Assembly (NCBI RefSeq): GCF_004962245.1 | Contig: NZ_SUHQ01000008.1 | Location: forward strand, 1 to 64,000 | Source: Mesorhizobium sp. | Lineage (GTDB): Bacteria; Pseudomonadota; Alphaproteobacteria; Rhizobiales; Rhizobiaceae | Direction: 5' to 3' | Length of the DNA: 64,000 nt | Shown here: positions 30,722 to 40,234 of the stretch, one piece after another | Layout of the letters: the number at the start of each line of letters is the position of its first letter | How positions within the stretch are numbered: position 1 is the first letter of the stretch | Notes under the pieces: generated by a model | Seen by the model: the letters and a program-made list of their open reading frames with translations, nothing else | What the model was told of the DNA's origin: nothing | The model's database searches: none | Made by a program: the position numbers and the translations under genes

Positions 30722-31480
30722 ATGCCGCGTTTTCGCCTCGATATCGAATATGACGGCAGCCTCTACGCCGGCTGGCAGCGTCAGGCCGACCAGCCTTCGG
30801 TGCAGCAGGCGATCGAGCAGGCGATCGAGAAATTCTGCGGCGAACAGGTCTCGCTGCGCGGCGCCGGCCGCACCGATGCCGGCGTCCACGCGACCGGTCA
30901 GGTGGCGCATGTCGATCTCGTCAAGGCGTGGCCTGATGACAAGGTGCGCGATGCCGTCAACGCCCATCTGCAAACGGCCAAGGCGCGCATTGCCATTCTC
31001 AAGGCGGCTGTCGTGCCGGATGGCTTCGACGCGCGTTTCTCGGCGACTGGCCGCCACTATCTCTACCGCATCGTCAATCGGCGCGCGCCGGCGGCGCTCG
31101 ACAAGGGCAAGATCTGGTGGGTACCGAAGCGTCTCGACGCCGAAGCCATGCACGAGGCTGCAAAAGTGCTGTTGGGGCGGCATGATTTCACCACGTTCCG
31201 CTCGACCCAATGCCAGGCCGACAGTCCGATCCGGACGCTCGACCGGCTGGATGTCAGCCGGGTGGGCGATCTGATCGAAGTGAGGGCCTCGGCGCGCTCT
31301 TTCCTGCACAATCAGGTGCGCTCCATGGTCGGTTCGCTGAAGCGCGTCGGCGAAGGCGGCTGGACAATTGCCGACTTGAAGGCGGCGCTCGATGCGCGCG
31401 ACCGCGCGGCCTGTGGCCAGGTAGCGCCGCCAGACGGACTTTTTCTCGTCGGTGTGGACTATCCGCAGGCGTCCGGATGA
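30722..31480 (+). CDS. truA: tRNA pseudouridine(38-40) synthase
   Basis: A 252-residue enzyme that isomerises uridines 38-40 in the anticodon stem-loop. The catalytic aspartate is in the motif [17 protein letters not shown] (residues 42-58). [19 protein letters not shown] near residue 195 is the second conserved block. Length is typical. It is the last gene of the def operon and is convergent with a small membrane protein gene. Confidence 0.96.
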   Translation: MPRFRLDIEYDGSLYAGWQRQADQPSVQQAIEQAIEKFCGEQVSLRGAGRTDAGVHATGQVAHVDLVKAWPDDKVRDAVNAHLQTAKARIAILKAAVVPDGFDARFSATGRHYLYRIVNRRAPAALDKGKIWWVPKRLDAEAMHEAAKVLLGRHDFTTFRSTQCQADSPIRTLDRLDVSRVGDLIEVRASARSFLHNQVRSMVGSLKRVGEGGWTIADLKAALDARDRAACGQVAPPDGLFLVGVDYPQASG

Positions 31481-31574
31481 CGCGGCCAGATATGCAATCA
31501 GCGCGCGCATAAATGACAGCTCGACGCCTCACGGTCGGCGCGATTTCCTCGCGCAGCCAACGTTCAGACTTGCT

Positions 31575-32180
31575 TCAGGCCCCGGTTCCGCTCGGTACGG
31601 TGATTCCGAGCAGCGCCTCCATGCCGAACCAAACCGCCAGCGACGCCGCGAACATGCCAACGAAGACAGTGGTGCCGACGGCGGCACCCCTGCCGATGGC
31701 GACATTCGTCATCCGCCAGGTCAGGACCATCGACAGCGCAAACAAAAGCAGCGCTACCAGCACGGCGAACTCGTTGGTGGACGGCAGGAAAAGCCTGATC
31801 AACGCCGCCGGCAGCATCATCCAGGCGATGATCGCCGACGCCCAGTTGCTGGCGACGACATAGTGGACGAAGCGCCCGCCGATGCCGGCACGCGGTGCGA
31901 CAAGGGCAAGGCCGACAAGCGGCAACACCCAGGTGCTGATGTCGACCGTCGCCAGACGGATCAGCATGCTGAAGCGCCCCGCGAATGCATTGGGATCGCC
32001 GATCTCGTTGGCAAGGCCGACCCAACCGACAATCAGCGCCGGTGTCGCGACGACGATGGCGAAGAAGGAATTCCAGAAACCGTCGGCCGAAAGGTCGAGC
32101 AGGCGCAGTCCGTCGGGCTTGCCGAGCATCAGTCGCCAGGCGCCGGTCAGCGAAGCATAGGTTTCATCCGACGAAAGCAT
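31575..32180 (-). CDS. Conserved membrane protein, six predicted spans
   Basis: A 201-residue membrane protein with no catalytic motif I recognise. Hydrophobic segments include SFFAIVVATPALIVGWVGLA, TWVLPLVGLALVA, WASAIIAWMMLPAALIRLF and VLVALLLFALSMVLTW; the layout resembles Yip1-type small membrane proteins. It starts two bases after the dapE stop and is clearly cotranscribed with it, an arrangement I associate with rhizobia. Function unknown. Confidence 0.75.
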   Translation of the reverse strand: MLSSDETYASLTGAWRLMLGKPDGLRLLDLSADGFWNSFFAIVVATPALIVGWVGLANEIGDPNAFAGRFSMLIRLATVDISTWVLPLVGLALVAPRAGIGGRFVHYVVASNWASAIIAWMMLPAALIRLFLPSTNEFAVLVALLLFALSMVLTWRMTNVAIGRGAAVGTTVFVGMFAASLAVWFGMEALLGITVPSGTGA

Positions 32181-32182
32181 GA

Positions 32183-33382
32183 TTACGATACGCCTCGCTC
32201 GAACCAGTCTTCGATGAAGCGCTGATAGATCTGCGTCAGCGTCTCCAGGTCGGCAAGCGCGACGCGTTCATCGACCATGTGCATGGTCTTGCCGACCAGC
32301 CCGAACTCGACCACCGGACAATAGTCCTTGATGAAGCGCGCGTCGGAGGTGCCGCCGGAGGTGGAAAGCGCCGGTTTCCTGCCGATCACCGCCTTGACCG
32401 AACCGCTGAGCGCTTCGATCAGCCGGTCGTCGCGGGTGAGGAAGACGTGGCTCGGCCGGTCGCGCCAGACGAGCTCGTAATCGACAGGCGTCGCCTTGCC
32501 GGCCCGATATTTCTTGCGCTTCGCCGCCTTGTCCAGACGGTTGTGGATTTCCGCCTGGATGGTCTCGGCGGTCCATGTGTCGTTGAAGCGGATGTTGAAG
32601 GTGGCGGTCGCCTTCGCCGGAATGACGTTGGTGGCCGGATTGCCGACATCGATCGAGGTCACCTCCAGGTTGGTCGCCTGGAAATCCTTTGTGCCCTTGT
32701 CGAAGACGGGATGCAGCAAGGCGTCGGCCAGCGTCATCAGCCCGCGCACCGGATTGTCGGCAAGCTGCGGATAGGCGGCGTGGCCCTGGCGGCCGTTGAC
32801 GACGATGCTGCCGGACAAAGAGCCGCGCCGGCCGATCTTGATCATGTCGCCGAGCGCGTCGGGGTTGGTTGGCTCGCCGACGATAGACGCATCCCATTTC
32901 TCGCCCCTGGCGGCCGCCCATTCGAGCAGCTTTGTCGTGCCGTTGATGGCCGGTCCTTCTTCGTCGCCGGTGATCAGCAGCGAGACCGAGCCTTTCGGGC
33001 CGCCTTTCGACTCGACATGGCGCGCCACCGCGGCGATGAAACAGGCGATGCCGCCCTTCATGTCGACGGCGCCGCGACCGAACATCTCGCCCTTGGCGAC
33101 CTCGGCGGCGAAAGGCGGGTGCGTCCACGAGGCCTCGTCGCCGACCGGCACCACGTCGGTGTGCCCGGCGAACATCAGATGCGGCCCGTTGCCGGAGCGG
33201 CGCGCATAGAGATTTTCGATATCGGGCGTGCCGTCCTCGGAAAACACCGGGCGCTCGACGGAAAAGCCGAGGGGCTTCAGCATTGTTGCCAGCGCATCCA
33301 AGGCTCCACCTTCGGCAGGCGTCACAGAGGCGCAGCGGATCAGGGCGGCGAGATTTGCGGCGGGGTCGGTCGGCAAGGTCAT
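32183..33382 (-). CDS. dapE: Succinyl-diaminopimelate desuccinylase
   Basis: A 399-residue dinuclear zinc hydrolase of the lysine/diaminopimelate pathway. Metal-binding motifs are visible: [29 protein letters not shown] and [11 protein letters not shown] with the catalytic glutamate; [11 protein letters not shown] lies near the C terminus. ATG 33382 gives the family N terminus ([17 protein letters not shown]). The upstream TTG at 33409 is less likely. It works immediately after DapD/DapC; dapD lies 3 kb away. Confidence 0.95.
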   Translation of the reverse strand: MTLPTDPAANLAALIRCASVTPAEGGALDALATMLKPLGFSVERPVFSEDGTPDIENLYARRSGNGPHLMFAGHTDVVPVGDEASWTHPPFAAEVAKGEMFGRGAVDMKGGIACFIAAVARHVESKGGPKGSVSLLITGDEEGPAINGTTKLLEWAAARGEKWDASIVGEPTNPDALGDMIKIGRRGSLSGSIVVNGRQGHAAYPQLADNPVRGLMTLADALLHPVFDKGTKDFQATNLEVTSIDVGNPATNVIPAKATATFNIRFNDTWTAETIQAEIHNRLDKAAKRKKYRAGKATPVDYELVWRDRPSHVFLTRDDRLIEALSGSVKAVIGRKPALSTSGGTSDARFIKDYCPVVEFGLVGKTMHMVDERVALADLETLTQIYQRFIEDWFERGVS

Positions 33383-33498
33383 GGGCAAAAGCGATAGTCG
33401 AAAGAGCAAGGCCTGTCACGGTCAGACATAAGGGCCAGACATGCCGCCGACATTATGGTTTTCAGGTCGTATAGTCGCAGGCCAGAGCGGGATATTGG

Positions 33499-34533
33499 AT
33501 GGACGGAGGCGACAAAAGGATCGTCATTGCCGGCGCCGGCAGCATTGGCTGCTATGCTGGCGGTTGCCTGGCGCTTGCCGGACGGCAGGTGATTCTGCTG
33601 GCACGGCCGCGCATCGGCGAGGCCTTGCGAAAGCATGGGTTGCGAGTCACCGACCTTGATGGCCGCGACCGCCTCATCAGGGCTGATGCACTTTCGGTCA
33701 CCACCGATCCGGCGGTTGCCTTGCCCGGTGCCGAAATGATCCTGGTAACGGTCAAGAGCGGCGCGACGCAAGAGATGGCGGCTCTCATTGCCGCCCATGC
33801 CAGCCCGGATGCGGTGGTGGTCAGCCTGCAGAATGGCGTCGGCAATGCCGACAGGCTGCGGGCCGGGCTCGCCGGGCGACGCGTGCTCGCCGGCATGGTG
33901 CCGTTCAACGTGGTCCAGTCACCGGACGGCGAATTGCCGCTTCGCGTGCATCGCGCCAGCGAAGGCAAAGTGATGATCGAAGACGGGGGATCTGGCCTCG
34001 TCGATCTCCTCGATGTCGACGGGTTTGCCGTCACCGCGCACGGCGACATGACAGCGGTGCTGTGGGGCAAGCTGCTGCTCAATCTGAACAACGCGCTGGT
34101 GGCGCTTTGCGGCCTGCCGCTGGCAACGCAACTGGCCGACCGCCGCTGGCGGCTGATCCTGGCCGGTCAGATCGACGAGGCGTTGGCTGCAATGCGGGCT
34201 TCGAGCATCGAGCCGGCACGCATCGCCGGCCTGCGCCCGGCGCTGCTGCCAAAAGTGCTCCGTCTGCCCGACTGGCTGTTCAAGATCCTGGCACGGCGGT
34301 TGCTCGCGATCGACCCCGAAGCGCGCTCGTCGATGTGGGACGATCTGCAGCGCGGCCGGCCGACCGAGATCGATGAACTGCAAGGCGCGATCTTGCGTCT
34401 GGCGGACAGAGCGGGCACGCCGGCGCCACTGATATGGCGGATCACGGCGCTGGTGCGCACGGCAGAGCAGGAAAGGCGTGGATCACCGGGCCTGACACCG
34501 GAGGCCATCATGGCGGCGGGCGGCCCCCAATGA
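33499..34533 (+). CDS. Ketopantoate reductase family protein (PanE/ApbA)
   Basis: A 344-residue NADPH-dependent oxidoreductase. Rossmann motif GAGSIGCYAGGCLALAG at residues 11-27, then ILVTVKSGATQEM, LQNGVGNAD with the family asparagine, and WGKLLLNLNNALVALCG, whose lysine is catalytic in PanE. The protein is about 30 residues longer than E. coli PanE and may act on another 2-oxo acid, so no symbol is given. It stands alone between dapE and a cyclase gene. Confidence 0.85.
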   Translation: MDGGDKRIVIAGAGSIGCYAGGCLALAGRQVILLARPRIGEALRKHGLRVTDLDGRDRLIRADALSVTTDPAVALPGAEMILVTVKSGATQEMAALIAAHASPDAVVVSLQNGVGNADRLRAGLAGRRVLAGMVPFNVVQSPDGELPLRVHRASEGKVMIEDGGSGLVDLLDVDGFAVTAHGDMTAVLWGKLLLNLNNALVALCGLPLATQLADRRWRLILAGQIDEALAAMRASSIEPARIAGLRPALLPKVLRLPDWLFKILARRLLAIDPEARSSMWDDLQRGRPTEIDELQGAILRLADRAGTPAPLIWRITALVRTAEQERRGSPGLTPEAIMAAGGPQ

Positions 34534-34545
34534 TCGGTGGGATCG

Positions 34546-35646
34546 TCAGTTCGCGGCCCGCACATGCGCGCGGTAACGGCCCTTGCCGGTGCGCTTGGCT
34601 TCGTAGAGCGCGTGATCGGAACAGGTGAGGAGAACTTCCGGCTCGCTGCCGTCGGCAGGGGCGAAAGCGCTTCCGATACTCAACCCGATGTGTATGGCGC
34701 TGCCCACACCAAGGTCGAAAGGCAACGAAATCCTCTCGATGGCCCGTTTTGCCAGGTAGGTGGCTTCGATCTCGGATGTGCCGTGCAGCAGGATGACGAA
34801 TTCGTCACCTCCGATGCGAAAGACCATATCCTCCGCTCGGAAAGCGCGTTTCAATCGTTCGGCCACCTTGCGCAGCAGAATATCGCCGACCGCGTGGCCG
34901 AAGCGGTCATTGACGCGCTTGAAGCCGTCGAGATCCATGCTGAGAACGGCAAACGGCCTGCCGCCGTTCGCGGCCGGCGCCGCAAGCTCGCCGCACAGGT
35001 CGCGCAGTTTCTCCTGAAGGAAGATGCGGTTTGGCAGGCCGGTCAGCGCGTCCTTGATCGCCAGATCGCGATTGTCCAGTTCGGCGCGGATCATGCGGGC
35101 GTTGATCGCATGATTCTGAAGCAGCACGACGATGACGCCGGCCACATAGAACGGCATTTGAATTCCGACGATCGACATTCCAGGCGCCGGAGAAAACAGC
35201 GCGCCGACCAGATAGGGCAGGCTTACGGCCAGCATGACGAATATGGCGTAGCGCGGGGTCGCTGCGTTGCGTGACGACACCACGCCGACGACGCCTGCGA
35301 CATTCAAGCCAGCCAGCACGGCGAGCGCCATATGCCCGCTGGCGACGCAGCCATAGCAGCCGAGGCCGAAAATCACCGACCACACGGCACCGGCGGCCAT
35401 GAGGGCTGCCAGAGGCCCCTTTCCCCTGCGTTTGCGGGCCTGCTCGCACTCCCGCATCAGCAGGAAGCGGACGGCAAATAGGATCAGGTCGGCCGCGATC
35501 CAGGCGTAAGGCCACCGGTCCCCGGTGATGACCGCGGCGCTGACTGCCAGCACCAGCACGCTGATGGTGCCGAACAGGACAGCGAATTTGCGGTCGAAGG
35601 TGGTGTCGAGAAGCCGCGCGTGGACAGCTTCCGGTTCCGCTCTCAT
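34546..35646 (-). CDS. Membrane-anchored diguanylate cyclase
   Basis: A 366-residue protein that makes cyclic di-GMP. Residues about 20-190 contain six hydrophobic segments forming a membrane sensor domain. The GGDEF domain follows (DALTGLPNRIFLQEKL, then RIGGDEFVILLHG). An RAED inhibitory I-site lies five residues before GGDEF, indicating product feedback. It is convergent with the PanE-like gene with only 12 bases between stops. Confidence 0.93.
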   Translation of the reverse strand: MRAEPEAVHARLLDTTFDRKFAVLFGTISVLVLAVSAAVITGDRWPYAWIAADLILFAVRFLLMRECEQARKRRGKGPLAALMAAGAVWSVIFGLGCYGCVASGHMALAVLAGLNVAGVVGVVSSRNAATPRYAIFVMLAVSLPYLVGALFSPAPGMSIVGIQMPFYVAGVIVVLLQNHAINARMIRAELDNRDLAIKDALTGLPNRIFLQEKLRDLCGELAAPAANGGRPFAVLSMDLDGFKRVNDRFGHAVGDILLRKVAERLKRAFRAEDMVFRIGGDEFVILLHGTSEIEATYLAKRAIERISLPFDLGVGSAIHIGLSIGSAFAPADGSEPEVLLTCSDHALYEAKRTGKGRYRAHVRAAN

Positions 35647-35941
35647 CGGCGAAGAAAACCAGGCGAACAGCCGCGCGCCGACGCTTCGCTTTCCGCGCGC
35701 TCTTGGGTTGGCCAGGGGTTTCTCGTGTGCCAGTCGGGTGCTCCGTGTCGGTCGACACAGTCTCCACGGGCATGCTGGATCAAGGTGATTAAGATTCGCT
35801 TAGATATCTGGACATGCCGACCGCGGGGGACCGTCGATCAGTGTGACGATCGGTGACGCGTTTTTCCGGCCGCTCGGCGGTTTCGATGATCAGTTACGAA
35901 TCAAGCGTGCGGTAGCGCATGGCTAGATACCCGACCGACGC
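35647..35941. other. Intergenic region without recognised feature
   Basis: About 295 bases between the diguanylate cyclase start and the DUF805 stop. No open frame on either strand has a ribosome site or family resemblance, and no strong hairpin is evident. Confidence 0.5.
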
Positions 35942-36313
35942 TCAGGGTTCGGCCGGAGCATTGGTGCGTTTGCCATAGCGGTTGGGTCCGGGATCACTTT
36001 TGAAAAAGGCCAGGATGACAAGGAGAATGGCGCCGACGACGAGAGAGATCAATGCGTAGTAGGTAGGCTTGCCGAAATCATGGAACCGCTTCGCCGTCAG
36101 CGCAAAGGTCGACCACGTCGAGACAACCACGGCGATCCACCAGGCGAGCGCCCAGTACTGGCTTGCGGCCGTGCCGAGTGGCGTTCGCGAGAACTGATAG
36201 AGCAGGAAAAGTTGAACGAGGAGGGGCAAAAGACCAGCCAAAACGTAGGCACTGGGATTCACTCGCCCGGAGAGGCTGAAGAAAAGCCATAGAAATCGAG
36301 GTCTGTCGGGCAA
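35942..36313 (-). CDS. DUF805 family small membrane protein
   Basis: A 123-residue protein with four hydrophobic spans and DUF805 hallmarks: FLWLFFSLSGRVNPSAYVLA at the N terminus and TAKRFHDFGKPTYYAL in the centre. Function unknown. The only fitting start is TTG at 36313, since an in-frame stop lies seven codons upstream and the family begins just before LFFSLSGRVN. It follows dapD on the same strand by 25 bases. Confidence 0.78.
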   Translation of the reverse strand: MPDRPRFLWLFFSLSGRVNPSAYVLAGLLPLLVQLFLLYQFSRTPLGTAASQYWALAWWIAVVVSTWSTFALTAKRFHDFGKPTYYALISLVVGAILLVILAFFKSDPGPNRYGKRTNAPAEP

Positions 36314-36338
36314 TCGGGTGCGTCCGTTTTTTCAAGGA

Positions 36339-37193
36339 TCAATCGCGAAGCAGTTCATTGATCGAGGTTTTGGAACGGGTCCTGGCATCGACCCGCTTGA
36401 CGATGACGGCGCAGTAGAGGCTCGGACCGGGCTCGCCACTGGGCAATGGCTTGCCGGGCAGCGAGCCGGCGACGACGACGGAATTGGCCGGCACTTCGCC
36501 GTAGAAGACCTCGCCGGTGGCACGGTCGACGATCTTGGTCGACTGGCCGATGAAGACGCCCATGCCGAGCACCGAGCCCTCGCGCACGATGCAGCCTTCG
36601 ACCACTTCGGAACGCGCGCCGATGAAGCAATTGTCCTCGATGATGGTGGGGCCGGCCTGCATCGGCTCCAGCACGCCGCCGATGCCGACGCCGCCCGACA
36701 GATGCACGTTCTTGCCGATCTGCGCGCAAGAGCCGACCGAGGCCCAGGTGTCGACCATGGTGCCGCTGTCGACATAGGCGCCGACATTGACGAAGGATGG
36801 CATCAGCACGGCACCCGGCGCGACATAGGCCGAACGCCGTACGATCGATGACGGCACGGCGCGGAAACCTGCCTTCTCGAAATCGACGGCACTCCAGCCG
36901 TCGAATTTCGACGGCACCTTGTCCCACCACACGGCCTGGCCGGGACCGCCCTTGATGATCTCCATCGGATTGAGCCGGAAGGACAACAGCACCGCTTTCT
37001 TCAGCCACTGGTTGACATGCCATGTGCCGTCGGCCTCGCGCTCGGCGACGCGGACGATGCCGCGGTCGAGCAGGTCGAGCGCCGACTGGATGGCGTCGTG
37101 CGTCGCGCCGCGGGTTGCCGTCGAAATCGCGTCGCGTTCCTCGAAGGCTTTTTCGATGGTGTTTTCGAGGTTCGCCAGATCGGGCTTCGACAT
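36339..37193 (-). CDS. dapD: 2,3,4,5-tetrahydropyridine-2,6-dicarboxylate N-succinyltransferase
   Basis: A 284-residue trimeric left-handed beta-helix enzyme that succinylates tetrahydrodipicolinate in lysine/DAP synthesis. The helix region has repeated hexapeptides ([42 protein letters not shown]) and [21 protein letters not shown]. Length is exact for the family. ATG 37193 is preceded by GGAG. It is the partner of dapE. Confidence 0.97.
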   Translation of the reverse strand: MSKPDLANLENTIEKAFEERDAISTATRGATHDAIQSALDLLDRGIVRVAEREADGTWHVNQWLKKAVLLSFRLNPMEIIKGGPGQAVWWDKVPSKFDGWSAVDFEKAGFRAVPSSIVRRSAYVAPGAVLMPSFVNVGAYVDSGTMVDTWASVGSCAQIGKNVHLSGGVGIGGVLEPMQAGPTIIEDNCFIGARSEVVEGCIVREGSVLGMGVFIGQSTKIVDRATGEVFYGEVPANSVVVAGSLPGKPLPSGEPGPSLYCAVIVKRVDARTRSKTSINELLRD

Positions 37194-37337
37194 GAATTCG
37201 CTCCATTACCAAGCTGTTAAGGGGCCGCACCTTAACCTGTTTGAAAGTCGCGCGGACCCTATGTGAAGGTCGAGTAGGGGTCAATCGCGGCTGCGTCACG
37301 GGACGGCGCAAGTGAATGATTTGGACGGGTAGGTAAT

Positions 37338-38177
37338 ATGAACCCTATGGAAAAGGCGGGGTGGACGCCGCTGCCGCATTCGGACGAGGATCTGGAGCGG
37401 TCGAAAAGCGTGCCGGACACGCCGCAGACGCGCGCCGAGACCTATCGGTTGGCCTGGAACGATCCCGATTTCATGACACGGCGCGAGTTGCGTGCGGTGC
37501 GGCTGCAGCTCGAACTCCTGAAGCCGGAGATGATCCTGGCCGAACGCGGCATCCATTCGACCGTCATCCTGTTCGGCGGGGCGCGTATCCCCGAGCCGGG
37601 CGGTGAAGCCTGGGCGGCCAAGAACGAGACGCAGAAGAAGAACCTCGAGGAAAACAGCAAATATTACGAGGAGGCGCGCAGGTTCGCCCGCCTCTGCTCG
37701 CAGCAGTCGGCCGTCTCCTATTATCGCGAATTCGTCGTGGTGACAGGCGGCGGACCCGGCGTCATGGAGGCAGGCAACCGCGGCGCCGACGACGTCGGCG
37801 CACCGTCGATCGGCCTCAACATCGTGTTGCCGCACGAGCAGGCGCCGAATGCCTATGTGACGCCGGAGCTCTGTTTCAATTTCCACTATTTCGCGGTCCG
37901 AAAGATGCATTTCGTCATGCGCGCCAAGGCTGTCGCGGTGTTTCCGGGCGGCTTCGGCACGATGGACGAATTCTTCGAGACGCTGACCCTGATACAGACC
38001 GGCCGCATGGAACGCGTGCCGGTAATCCTGTTCGGCAAGGCTTTCTGGAAAAAGGCGATCGACCTCGACTTCCTCGCCGAGCAAGGCACGATCACCCCCG
38101 GGGACCAGGACATCATCGATTTGGTCGATACCGCCGACGAAGCCTGGGGGATTATCAGCCGCTTCTACGAGCTATAA
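37338..38177 (+). CDS. LOG family protein (TIGR00730 Rossmann fold)
   Basis: A 279-residue protein of the lysine-decarboxylase-like (LOG) family. The diagnostic motifs are VVTGGGPGVMEAGNRGA near residue 133 and FPGGFGTMDEFFE near residue 202, the second being the PGGxGTxxE active site of cytokinin-activating phosphoribohydrolases. Family members of this longer type act as nucleotide 5'-monophosphate phosphoribohydrolases. A genuine lysine decarboxylase role is not supported. It is divergent from dapD. Confidence 0.88.
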   Translation: MNPMEKAGWTPLPHSDEDLERSKSVPDTPQTRAETYRLAWNDPDFMTRRELRAVRLQLELLKPEMILAERGIHSTVILFGGARIPEPGGEAWAAKNETQKKNLEENSKYYEEARRFARLCSQQSAVSYYREFVVVTGGGPGVMEAGNRGADDVGAPSIGLNIVLPHEQAPNAYVTPELCFNFHYFAVRKMHFVMRAKAVAVFPGGFGTMDEFFETLTLIQTGRMERVPVILFGKAFWKKAIDLDFLAEQGTITPGDQDIIDLVDTADEAWGIISRFYEL

Positions 38178-38276
38178 GGGCTGCCGGTCGCGTGGCCGAC
38201 CGGGCTATCTTTTTCCGATTGCCCTGGCGTGGTCAAGCCTGAATGAAACAAAGCGCCGATCAGGCGGGAGGCGGCT

Positions 38277-38984
38277 TCAGGCTGGAACCTCGACGATCGC
38301 GGTGAGGAATTCGGCAAGATCGTCGGTGACGAAATCCACGTCGTCCTCGTTGGCCGGGTCACGTTCCCAGATTTCCGAGAAGGTAGGCTCGAAGTTGCGC
38401 GGCACGACCAGCACCGTGGTCATGCCCAGCGATTTCGGCACGGACAGGTTGCGGGCCAGATCCTCGAACATCACCGCATTGTGGCCGGTGACGGCGTGGA
38501 GTTCCGCAAACTTCTCGTAGGTCTGGCGCGCCGGCTTGGGGTTCAATCCGGCGGCGACGATGTCGAAGATGTCGTCGAAATGCTCGAGGATGCCGAGTTG
38601 GCGCGCGGTGCGTTCGGCATGCCTGCGGTCGCCATTGGTGAAGATGAACTTGCGGCCGGGAAGCTGGCGGATGGCGGTGCCGAGAACGGGATCGGGCACC
38701 AGCCAGGAATAGTCGATGTCATGGACCTTCTCGAGAAAGTCGTCGGGATCGATGCCGTGGCGCGTCATCAAACCGTTCAGCGTCGTGCCGTATTCCCGGT
38801 AAAGTTCCTTCTGCAGCTTGCGGGCATCGTCGCGCGGCAGCGTCAGCAGTTCTCCGATATAGGCGGTCATCTTCACGTCGATCTGCGAGAACAGGTTCGA
38901 ATGATGCGGATAGAGCGTGTTGTCGAGGTCGAACACCCAGTCGGTGACATGGGCAAAGCGGGCGGGGTCCGGGAACGTGGTCAT
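38277..38984 (-). CDS. HAD family pyrimidine 5'-nucleotidase
   Basis: A 235-residue haloacid dehalogenase-type phosphatase. Motif I is VFDLDNTLYPH (nucleophile Asp near residue 17), motif II FTNGDRRHAER and motif IV MFEDLARNL. DNTLYP plus this layout is typical of the SDT1/PhoE-like pyrimidine 5'-nucleotidase subgroup, which is syntenic with dapD in rhizobia. ATG 38984 (MTTFPDPARFAHV) is chosen over an upstream in-frame start. Confidence 0.9.
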   Translation of the reverse strand: MTTFPDPARFAHVTDWVFDLDNTLYPHHSNLFSQIDVKMTAYIGELLTLPRDDARKLQKELYREYGTTLNGLMTRHGIDPDDFLEKVHDIDYSWLVPDPVLGTAIRQLPGRKFIFTNGDRRHAERTARQLGILEHFDDIFDIVAAGLNPKPARQTYEKFAELHAVTGHNAVMFEDLARNLSVPKSLGMTTVLVVPRNFEPTFSEIWERDPANEDDVDFVTDDLAEFLTAIVEVPA

Positions 38985-39146
38985 GCAGCCCTTATGGCAC
39001 GAAACGGTGCTTTTGGCAGAGGCTTTATCCACAACTTATGCGCGTTGCGACGGGCCAAAATAGCGCTACGATTCAAATTTTAGGCATCGCCGAAAGGTGG
39101 CATTCAGGGCTTGCTGGCACAGAGGCAGTCCAGTGGGGAGCAAGCG

Positions 39147-39908
39147 ATGAGCCGCATATTTCTGAAGTCCGCCGCCGTCGCTTTCGCCTCCCTCGCGGTC
39201 TCGCTTCTGTTGACGCTGATCGTCGTCCCGGCGATGGGCTTTCCGTTCAACCGCACGATGTGGCTGACATCCACAGTCTGCCCGCTCGCGCTTGCCTGGA
39301 TCGCTAGCGGCCATACGTTCTGGCAGGGCGAAAGGCTGAAAAGCGCCCATCGCGACCTCGCCCGCGCTCATGCGCAACTCGCCGCCGCGCATCGGCGCCT
39401 GTCGGAAAAGGCGAGCCGCGACGACATGACCGGCATGCTCAACCGCGAGAGCTTCTTTGCGGCGCTCGATGCCTCCCGGCGTAAATCCGATCGCGGTGCG
39501 TTGCTGATCATCGATGCCGACCATTTCAAGATCATCAACGACAGCTACGGCCATCTGACCGGCGACGACGCGCTGCTTCTCATTGCAAACGCGATCGAGC
39601 GCGGCGTGCGCAGCGGCGACGTGATCGGCCGCATCGGCGGCGAGGAATTCGGCGCGTTTCTGGTCGGCGCCACCGAACAGGAAGCCAAACGCGTCGCTGA
39701 GCGCATCCGCCGTGAAGTCGAGCTGATCCGCTTCCGCCCCGTCGATGAGCGGACCATCCCGCTCACCGTCAGCATCGGCGGCGTCACCTGCGGCGAAGAT
39801 GCCGCCGTATCGGAGCTGATGCGTACCGCCGACCGACGCCTTTACCAGGCCAAGCACAGCGGCCGCAATCGGACCATCCTCGACAGGGACGTTTCCGAAG
39901 CGGCCTGA
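39147..39908 (+). CDS. Diguanylate cyclase, two-TM type
   Basis: A 253-residue protein. Two N-terminal spans (SAAVAFASLAVSLLLTLIVV, LTSTVCPLALAWIASG) and a short coiled coil lead into a GGDEF domain with active-site GGEEF (DDMTGMLNRESFFAAL, then RIGGEEFGAFL). RSGD five residues upstream is an I-site. ATG 39147 has GGGGAG upstream. It is the second c-di-GMP synthase in this window. Confidence 0.92.
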   Translation: MSRIFLKSAAVAFASLAVSLLLTLIVVPAMGFPFNRTMWLTSTVCPLALAWIASGHTFWQGERLKSAHRDLARAHAQLAAAHRRLSEKASRDDMTGMLNRESFFAALDASRRKSDRGALLIIDADHFKIINDSYGHLTGDDALLLIANAIERGVRSGDVIGRIGGEEFGAFLVGATEQEAKRVAERIRREVELIRFRPVDERTIPLTVSIGGVTCGEDAAVSELMRTADRRLYQAKHSGRNRTILDRDVSEAA

Positions 39909-40078
39909 GCGGTCTCGCTCGCTAGGAAAATCCTAACGTTGTTTGCACCCATCCGGGCCGTTTACACTGCTTAAGCAGGTGTGCCGCTAGGCTTGGCACG
40001 GAATTGGCTTGTCTTGGCGAGCATGTGCCGTTCAGGGAACGCTATGCGTGGATCGAAGCCCTCATCGAGAGACGTGTC

Positions 40079-40234
40079 ATGAGTTTCTTCACCAGGAAGA
40101 TATCACGCCGCACGATCATGCAGGCGCTGATCGCGTTGCCGGCCCTGTCGCTGTTCCGCAAGCCGCCGGCTGCCGATCCGGACGCGATCGTCGAGGTCAA
40201 CGGTTGGATCCTCAAGCGGAGCGACCTCACGTGA
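40079..40234 (+). CDS. 51-residue twin-arginine leader-like protein coupled to a GMC oxidoreductase
   Basis: A tiny gene whose first 30 residues form a twin-arginine-type signal (KISRRTIMQALIALPALSLF, RR at residues 10-11), followed by a short charged tail (ADPDAIVEVNGWILKRSDLT). It ends with a GTGA overlap that starts the GMC oxidoreductase gene, so the two are translationally coupled. It may carry the flavoenzyme across the membrane as a hitchhiker subunit. Alternatively the two frames may belong to one longer protein split by a frameshift. Confidence 0.65.
   Translation: MSFFTRKISRRTIMQALIALPALSLFRKPPAADPDAIVEVNGWILKRSDLT

Noticed and set aside
37338..38177. Lysine decarboxylase
   Set aside because: The PGGFGTMDE motif is the LOG phosphoribohydrolase signature; the decarboxylase label is a historical misannotation.
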